Under the pieces are notes generated by a model. It saw only the letters and a list, made by a program, of their open reading frames with translations, searched no databases and was not told where the DNA came from. DNA of 19,542 nt, from assembly GCA_964394205.1 (NCBI GenBank), contig CAYMVS010000040.1, forward strand, positions 1-19,542. Direction: 5' to 3'. This document shows, piece by piece, positions 14,473-19,542 of this stretch. The stretch is from HGM05190 sp964394205. GTDB lineage: Bacteria > Bacteroidota > Bacteroidia > Bacteroidales > Muribaculaceae. How positions within the stretch are numbered: the first letter of the stretch is position 1; the number at the start of each line of letters is the position of its first letter. The translations under genes were made by a program, and so were the position numbers.

Positions 14473-15425
14473 CCGTCATCCTCCCTCTCGGTCCGGTCAT
14501 AATGCTCGTAGGCATCGACGATGCGCTGCACCAAGGGGTGGCGCACGATGTCTTTCTTGCCAAACTCGATCTTCCCTATCCCGGGCACCCCTTTGAGCAC
14601 CCTCAGCGCCATCACCAGGCCTGAGGCTGTGGCCCGGGGCAGGTCGATCTGGGTCATGTCGCCGGTGACGATCATCTTGGCGTTCATGCCTAAGCGTGTC
14701 AGAAACATCTTCATCTGGTGGGTGGTGGTGTTCTGGGCCTCGTCGAGCACGATGATGGCGTCGTTGAGGGTGCGCCCGCGCATGAAAGCCAACGGCGCTA
14801 TCTGTATCACGTTACCCTCCATGTACTCTTTGAGTTTTACCGCCGGCACCATATCTTCAAGCGCGTCATAGAGCGGCTGCAGATAGGGGTCGATCTTGTC
14901 TTTCATGTCGCCCGGCAGGAAGCCTAACTTCTCGCCGGCCTCGACAGCCGGTCGCGACAGTATTATCTTTCTGACCTCCTTGTTTTTGAGGGCTTTGACT
15001 GCAAGGGCGATGGCGAGATAGGTCTTGCCCGTGCCCGCAGGCCCCAGGGCAAAGGTCAGGTCGTTTTTCCCGAAGGCCTCGACAAGAAGCTGCTGATTGT
15101 GGTTACGCGCCAGTATCGGCTTGCCGTTGATGCCATAGATTATCACCTCGTCGCCTCTTGCCTCGCGGGGCTCCTCGCCCTTGAGAACGTCGAGTATCAC
15201 ATCCTCGCTCAGCTTGTTATACTTGCTGCAATACTGCTCGAGCTGCTTGATTTTCTGTTCAAACTCCGAGGTCTCGCGCTCGTCGCCAATCACTTTTATC
15301 ACCGACCCGCGCGCCGCCACCCGCAGCTTGGGGAAGAGGTTGCGTATCAGTGACATATTTTGATTGTTGACCCCGTAGAAGCTTACCGGGTCTACGCTGT
15401 CAATGATTATTATTCGTTCTATCAT
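14466..15425 (-). CDS. PhoH-family P-loop ATPase
   Basis: PhoH-like proteins are cytoplasmic P-loop ATPases with links to RNA handling and stress, but their specific role is unclear. This 319-residue protein has an N-terminal region resembling the nucleic-acid-binding domain of PhoH/PhoL (residues 1-90, with VIKVIGDE near 42-49). The ATPase core follows, with Walker A GPAGTGKT (128-135), a Walker B of IIVLDEAQN (224-232) and the conserved VTGDMTQIDLP (253-263). It is the second gene of a two-gene unit, its ATG overlapping the DUF4491 stop by 4 nt. Its stop overlaps hutH by 7 nt. Length is usual for the short, single-domain members. It should not be equated with E. coli phoH on name alone. Confidence 0.93.
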   Translation of the reverse strand: MIERIIIIDSVDPVSFYGVNNQNMSLIRNLFPKLRVAARGSVIKVIGDERETSEFEQKIKQLEQYCSKYNKLSEDVILDVLKGEEPREARGDEVIIYGINGKPILARNHNQQLLVEAFGKNDLTFALGPAGTGKTYLAIALAVKALKNKEVRKIILSRPAVEAGEKLGFLPGDMKDKIDPYLQPLYDALEDMVPAVKLKEYMEGNVIQIAPLAFMRGRTLNDAIIVLDEAQNTTTHQMKMFLTRLGMNAKMIVTGDMTQIDLPRATASGLVMALRVLKGVPGIGKIEFGKKDIVRHPLVQRIVDAYEHYDRTEREDDGQ

Positions 15426-15772
15426 CGTCTGTTTTTTTCTTTATTGCCAACCCGCTGCCCGGGGCGTCGCGGGTTTGCCGGAAACCACCCTTTGGCCACA
15501 CGCTCGCGCTGCTCAAAAATCTCCTTGATGGTCCATAGCGACGAGAAGGCCACCACTCCGAGAATCGTCGAAAGCAGCGTGTCGGCCACCGCGACCGAGG
15601 CCGCGCCGGTTGCCAGGCCAAGCGCCAGGAACCACCACCAGCAGCCGGTGCCGAAATAATAGTAGCATTTGATGACCACGGGATGGAAAATCCCGATTAT
15701 CAGGAATGTGCAGCCGCCGGTGACAAGCCCGACGAGACCGTTATCGGTCAAAAAGGTGTTGATTTCATTCAT
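15422..15772 (-). CDS. DUF4491-family small membrane protein
   Basis: Function unknown. From the ATG at 15772 the protein is 116 residues with three hydrophobic segments, about residues 12-33, 38-62 and 64-80. These are followed by a conserved-looking cytoplasmic tail with IFEQRERVAKGWFPANPRR, the pattern I associate with DUF4491. A longer reading from ATG 15826 would add 18 residues before the likely start and run through the promoter-like box at 15781, so I prefer 15772. The aromatic run CYYYFGTGCWWWF (35-47) between helices 1 and 2 is unusual to the eye. The stop overlaps the phoH start, so both are probably one transcript. Confidence 0.75.
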   Translation of the reverse strand: MNEINTFLTDNGLVGLVTGGCTFLIIGIFHPVVIKCYYYFGTGCWWWFLALGLATGAASVAVADTLLSTILGVVAFSSLWTIKEIFEQRERVAKGWFPANPRRPGQRVGNKEKNRR

Positions 15773-15780
15773 TTCAACCA

Positions 15781-15788
15781 CAAAGATA
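15781..15788 (-). promoter_or_regulatory. Putative -7 box for DUF4491-phoH
   Basis: On the minus strand this reads TATCTTTG, a textbook TAnnTTTG. It ends only 8 nt from the ATG at 15772, so transcripts from it would have almost no leader. No -33 box is evident. Either the transcript is close to leaderless, or the box is fortuitous and transcription starts further up. Confidence 0.35.
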
Positions 15789-15855
15789 CGACTTTTTGTT
15801 GGTTTGACGAGCTGTTTTTTTGGCAAAGGTGGGCCGTTATCTTGTGATTTATTTG

Positions 15856-15863
15856 TATTTTTG
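15856..15863 (+). promoter_or_regulatory. Putative -7 box for purC
   Basis: TATTTTTG is identical to the hut -7 box, with the matching bases extending to GTATTTTTGCCA. It lies 29 nt before the purC ATG. The upstream TTTG at 15819-15822 is too far (33 nt) to be its partner, so the -33 element is unclear. Confidence 0.4.
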
Positions 15864-15892
15864 CCAACTGATTAACTACGCTTTTTAAGAAT

Positions 15893-16849
15893 ATGGCAAC
15901 AACTTTGGTTTCTACTGACTACAATTTCCCCGGTCAAACGGCTGTTTATCACGGCAAAGTGCGCGACGTTTACACTATAAATGACGACCTGATGGTCATG
16001 ATCGCAACCGACCGCATCTCGGCTTTTGATGTTATCCTCCCCAAAGGCATCCCCTACAAGGGTCAGGTGCTCAATCAGATAGCCGGCTATTTCCTCGACT
16101 CGACCGCCGACATTGTTCCCAACTGGAAGCTCGTCTCGCCCGACCCGATGGTCACCGTGGGCTACAAGTGTGAGGGCTTCAGGGTAGAGATGATCATACG
16201 CGGCTATCTGACCGGCAGCGCCTGGCGTGACTATCAGAACGGTGTCCGCGAGATTTGCGGTGTCAGGATTCCCGACGGCATGAAGGAAAACCAGGCCTTC
16301 CCCGACGGCCCTATCATCACCCCGACCACCAAGGCCGATGCCGGTCACGACATGAACATCTCGCGCGACGAGATCATCGCCCGGGGCATCGTAAGCCGCG
16401 AGGACTATGAGGTGATGGAGCGATACACCCGCGCCCTGTTCAAGCGCGGCACCGAGATGGCCGCCGAGAAGGGGCTCATTCTGGTCGACACCAAATATGA
16501 GTTTGGCAAGCGCGAGGGCAAGGTGATGCTCATCGACGAGATACACACCCCCGACTCGTCGCGCTATTTCTATGCCGACTCTTACGCCGAGCTGTTTGCC
16601 GCCGGCAAGCCCCAGCGTCAGCTCTCCAAGGAGTTTGTGCGCCAATGGCTCATCGAGCATGACTTCATGGGCCAGCCCGGCCAGAAGGTGCCCGAGATGA
16701 CCGACGCCTTCTGTGAGAGCGTCAGCGACCGATACATTGAGCTTTATGAGCATATCACCGGCAAGCTGTTTGTGAGGGCCGACGAGGCAAACCTGACCGA
16801 CCGCATCGCCGGCAACGTCCTCTCTTGTCTTGAGCGCCTTGCCCGATGA
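15893..16849 (+). CDS. purC: Phosphoribosylaminoimidazole-succinocarboxamide synthase
   Basis: PurC joins CAIR and L-aspartate with ATP to make SAICAR, a middle step of de novo purine synthesis. The 318-residue protein has the N-terminal GKVRDVYTI (about 22-30), the TDRISAFD block (41-48) and RGYLTGSAWRDY (103-114). DTKYEFGK (about 202-209), the nucleotide and metal-binding region, and IDEIHTPDSSR follow. Length fits the longer bacterial or yeast-like form rather than the roughly 240-residue E. coli form. It is the first gene of a unit with menG and a glycosyltransferase; its TGA overlaps the menG ATG. I saw no purine riboswitch-like structure in the roughly 30-nt leader. Confidence 0.96.
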   Translation: MATTLVSTDYNFPGQTAVYHGKVRDVYTINDDLMVMIATDRISAFDVILPKGIPYKGQVLNQIAGYFLDSTADIVPNWKLVSPDPMVTVGYKCEGFRVEMIIRGYLTGSAWRDYQNGVREICGVRIPDGMKENQAFPDGPIITPTTKADAGHDMNISRDEIIARGIVSREDYEVMERYTRALFKRGTEMAAEKGLILVDTKYEFGKREGKVMLIDEIHTPDSSRYFYADSYAELFAAGKPQRQLSKEFVRQWLIEHDFMGQPGQKVPEMTDAFCESVSDRYIELYEHITGKLFVRADEANLTDRIAGNVLSCLERLAR

Positions 16850-17589
16850 GCACCGATTGTGAAAATATAAAACCTTACAACAACTCACAGCCCAAGGCGG
16901 GGCAGGTCGAGCAGATGTTTGACAACATCGCGCCGGCCTATGATGTGATGAACCGCGCCATGACCATGGGTATCGACCGGTTGTGGCGCCGCGCCGCCGT
17001 CAAGATGATCGCCGACAAGGGGGCCACAAAGATACTCGACATTGCCTCGGGTACCGGCGACCTGGCCATGCTCATGGCCGCCAAGCTCGACCCGATTTCG
17101 GTCATCGGCATCGACCTGTCACAGCGCATGGTCGAGATTGGACGCCGCAAGGTGGCCGCCTCGGGCATGGGCGACGTGGTCAAGCTGACCGTCGGCGACT
17201 GCATGGATCTCGCTTTCCCCGATGAGACTTTTGACTGTGTGACAGTGGCTTTCGGGGTGCGCAATTTTGAAAATATCCACCGCGGATATGCCGAGATGCT
17301 GCGTGTGCTTCAGCCCGGCGGCATGATCTGTGTCATCGAGCTGTCGACCCCGACGGCGCCGGTTGTGCGCTCGCTCTACAATATCTACAGCAACCGGGTC
17401 ATCCCCTTTGTGGGGCGCGCGGTGTCACACGACAGCGACGCCTACACCTACCTGCCGCGCTCCATCGCCGCTGTGCCCCAGGGCGACCGCATGCTCGAGA
17501 TAATGTCGGCCGAGGGCTTTGTCAACACCCGCTGCCGGCGCTTGACCTTTGGCGTCTGCTCGATCTACACGGCTTTTAAACCCGAATAA
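16846..17589 (+). CDS. ubiE: Demethylmenaquinone methyltransferase
   Basis: This SAM-dependent enzyme (MenG/UbiE) methylates demethylmenaquinone, the last step of menaquinone synthesis, at the cytoplasmic face of the membrane. The 247-residue protein has the family opening QMFDNIAPAYDVMNRAMTMG (24-43) and the SAM-binding DIASGTGDLA (about 65-74). The conserved GVRNFENIHRGYAEMLRVL block (about 138-156) ends with GGMICVIELSTP. Bacteroidales use menaquinone rather than ubiquinone, so menG is the more accurate functional name. The ATG overlaps the purC stop (ATGA). The next gene starts 17 nt after the stop. This is housekeeping, but quinone supply is relevant to any respiratory use of the di-heme cytochrome. 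Confidence 0.95.
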   Translation: MSTDCENIKPYNNSQPKAGQVEQMFDNIAPAYDVMNRAMTMGIDRLWRRAAVKMIADKGATKILDIASGTGDLAMLMAAKLDPISVIGIDLSQRMVEIGRRKVAASGMGDVVKLTVGDCMDLAFPDETFDCVTVAFGVRNFENIHRGYAEMLRVLQPGGMICVIELSTPTAPVVRSLYNIYSNRVIPFVGRAVSHDSDAYTYLPRSIAAVPQGDRMLEIMSAEGFVNTRCRRLTFGVCSIYTAFKPE

Positions 17590-17606
17590 AACTCCAAGTA
17601 ATATAA

Positions 17607-19542
17607 ATGAAACGTTACAACCTGATTAACAATGCTCTCGGTTGGCTCTGCTTTGCCATCGCGGCGGTCACCTACCTGTTGACCATCGAGCCGACCGCCA
17701 GCTTTTGGGACTGCCCCGAGTTTATTTCACAAGGCATGAAACTGGAGGTGGGCCACCCGCCGGGCAACCCTATCTTCATGCTCGCCGCCCGCTTTTTTGT
17801 CAACTTTGCCGGTGGCGATGTCACCCGCGTGGCCATGGCCGTCAACGCCATGTCGGCCCTCCTCTCGGCGGGCACCATCCTGCTGCTGTTCTGGACCATC
17901 ACCCATCTGGTCAAGCGGCTCGTTGTTGCCGACGATGCCACCACCGTCACCCCCATCCAGATGCTGCTCACCTTTGGCTCGGGCCTCTGTGGCGCGTTGG
18001 TCTACACCTGGAGCGACACCTTCTGGTTCTCGGCGGTCGAGGGCGAGGTATATGCCTTCTCGTCGTTCTGCACGGCCCTGGTCTTCTGGCTCATCCTCAA
18101 GTGGGAGAGCCGTGTCGACGAGCCCCACAGCGATAAATACCTGGTGCTGATCGCCTACGTCATCGGCATCTCTATCGCCGTCCACCTGCTCAACCTGCTC
18201 TGCATCCCGGCCATCGTCCTTGTGGTCTACTACCGCAAGTGGCGCCAGACCAATGCCAAGGGCTCGCTGATTGCCTTAGGGGTCTCGGTGGTCATTGTAG
18301 CGTTGATTCTTTACGGCCTCGTGCCGGGCTTTGTCGAGATCAGCCAGTACTTTGAGCTGCTCTGTGTCAACGTCCTCGGCATGAGTTTCAACATGGGTGT
18401 GCTGATCTATGCCATCCTGCTTGTCGCCTCGTTGATTTGGGCTGTCGCCGAGCTTTACCGGCAGCGCTCGGCAACCGCCATCAAGATCAGTTTCGCCCTG
18501 AGCATCATCCTCTCGGGTATGCTCTTCATCGGCGACTCTCTTTGGATTGCCGCGTTTCTCACCCTCGCCCTCGTTGTCTATCTGTGTGTGACAAAGAGCG
18601 TGCCGGTGCGCATCCTCAATGTCATCGTTCTCTCTGTTCTGGTCATTTTCATAGGCTACTCGAGCTATGCGCTGCTGCTCATCCGCTCGTCGGCCAACCC
18701 CCCGATGAATCAGAATGCCCCCGACAATGTGTTTGCCCTGAGCAGCTATCTCAACCGCGAGCAATATGGCGAGCGCCCGCTCTTCTACGGTCAGACCTTC
18801 CAGTCGGCACCGGTCTATCGCGTCGAGACAGGCTCAAACGCCCCGGTGCCCATCCGTCACCAGGGCCCGGCGCTCTATGCCAAGGCGGTCAAGACCTCTC
18901 CCGACCAGCCTGACCGCTATGAGATGACCGGCCACAAGACATCCTACGAGATGATGCCCGAGCTCGACATGCTCTTCCCCCGCATCTACAGCGGCCCCCA
19001 CGCGGCGGCCTACAGCGACTGGGTGGGCGGCCTGACTGGGAAGCCCGTCAGCGCCGTGCAGTATGTCGACGAGAACGACAATCCTCTCAACACCGTCACC
19101 AAGACCAAGCCCACCATGGGCGAGAACCTCACATATTTCCTTGTTTATCAGCTCAATCACATGTATTGGCGATATTTCATGTGGAATTTTGCCGGTCGCC
19201 AGAACGATATCCAGGGCAACGGTGAGGTCAACCATGGCAACTGGATTTCGGGCATACCCTTTATCGACAATCCGCGCCTGGGCGACCAGTCACTGCTGCC
19301 CGACGACTTGGGCAAAGGCAACAAGGGGCACAACGTGTTCTACCTTATGCCGCTGCTGATGGGCATCATCGGCCTGTTATGGCAGGCTTTCCACTCAAAG
19401 CGCGGCATCGAGCAGTTCTGGGTCATCTTCTTCCTCTTCTTCATGACCGGCATCGCCATCGTGCTTTACCTCAACCAGACCCCGACCCAGCCCCGCGAGC
19501 GCGACTATGCGTTTGCCGGCTCGTTCTATGCCTTCTCGATAT
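17607..19542 (+). CDS. GT117/DUF2723-family membrane glycosyltransferase (3' end missing)
   Basis: This is an integral-membrane GT-C-type glycosyltransferase of the DUF2723 (CAZy GT117) family, proposed to act in protein O-glycosylation in Bacteroidota. Donor and acceptor are not determined here. The 645 visible codons start with one helix, then the family signature TASFWDCPEFISQG (30-43), with the D35/E38 pair that resembles the catalytic acidic pair of GT-C enzymes, and LEVGHPPGNPIFML. At least ten further hydrophobic segments alternate with a large periplasmic loop (about residues 365-575). The last visible block, TPTQPRERDYAFAGSFYAF, is also characteristic. Full-length members are about 1,000-1,200 residues, so the C-terminal soluble domain is beyond the window. 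The ATG at 17607 follows an A/T-rich leader 17 nt after ubiE, suggesting one transcript. Confidence 0.9.
   Translation, partial: MKRYNLINNALGWLCFAIAAVTYLLTIEPTASFWDCPEFISQGMKLEVGHPPGNPIFMLAARFFVNFAGGDVTRVAMAVNAMSALLSAGTILLLFWTITHLVKRLVVADDATTVTPIQMLLTFGSGLCGALVYTWSDTFWFSAVEGEVYAFSSFCTALVFWLILKWESRVDEPHSDKYLVLIAYVIGISIAVHLLNLLCIPAIVLVVYYRKWRQTNAKGSLIALGVSVVIVALILYGLVPGFVEISQYFELLCVNVLGMSFNMGVLIYAILLVASLIWAVAELYRQRSATAIKISFALSIILSGMLFIGDSLWIAAFLTLALVVYLCVTKSVPVRILNVIVLSVLVIFIGYSSYALLLIRSSANPPMNQNAPDNVFALSSYLNREQYGERPLFYGQTFQSAPVYRVETGSNAPVPIRHQGPALYAKAVKTSPDQPDRYEMTGHKTSYEMMPELDMLFPRIYSGPHAAAYSDWVGGLTGKPVSAVQYVDENDNPLNTVTKTKPTMGENLTYFLVYQLNHMYWRYFMWNFAGRQNDIQGNGEVNHGNWISGIPFIDNPRLGDQSLLPDDLGKGNKGHNVFYLMPLLMGIIGLLWQAFHSKRGIEQFWVIFFLFFMTGIAIVLYLNQTPTQPRERDYAFAGSFYAFSI

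Noticed and set aside
15872..16888. 338-codon open frame on the minus strand opposite purC
   Set aside because: It spans nearly all of purC in antisense and even its promoter box; the translation has no family features, whereas purC motifs are complete.
17642..18913. Alternative plus-strand frames inside the glycosyltransferase gene
   Set aside because: Arg/His/Pro-rich translations with no motif; the frame from 17607 carries the DUF2723 signature continuously.

Overview
The window looks like Bacteroidales chromosome, probably a GC-rich member such as Muribaculaceae (family-level placement is inference). The grounds are a histidine-utilisation operon in the Bacteroides-type order with long urocanase and separate FtcD and FchA, a System II CcsBA cytochrome assembly protein, imelysin and di-heme lipoproteins with acidic residues after the lipid-anchored cysteine, a DUF4491 protein, a GT117/DUF2723 glycosyltransferase, and TAnnTTTG promoter boxes. 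Coding density is very high. The longest gap is the roughly 200 bp divergent promoter region at 8023-8218, and no gene-free stretch exceeds 300 bp. I saw no tRNA, rRNA, CRISPR array, insertion sequence, prophage or convincing terminator hairpin.

Layout. (1) Positions 1-442, minus: start of fabD, cut by the window edge. (2) 564-1755, plus: tatA and tatC, overlapping. (3) 8022-1759, minus: an apparent four-gene unit of outer-membrane barrel, imelysin lipoprotein, di-heme DUF1111 lipoprotein and CcsBA cytochrome c synthase. (4) 8219-14472, plus: hutU-ftcD-hutI-fchA-hutH, a complete route from histidine to glutamate, ammonia and methenyl-tetrahydrofolate. (5) 15772-14466, minus: DUF4491 membrane protein and PhoH-family ATPase. 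(6) 15893-end, plus: purC, menG/ubiE and the first part of a GT117 glycosyltransferase.

How the genes work together. The hut genes are almost all joined by 4-nt ATGA overlaps, and their end product enters the folate one-carbon pool that also feeds purine synthesis (purC lies downstream, in a different transcription unit). The minus-strand block is the most interesting part. Two lipoproteins with surface-export-like N-termini, one with the imelysin GxHxxE motif and one with two c-type hemes, are encoded after a beta-barrel with a very glutamate-rich segment and before the machinery that attaches heme to c-type cytochromes. I infer an envelope iron or heme uptake or redox system. Its substrate and direction of electron flow cannot be read from the sequence.
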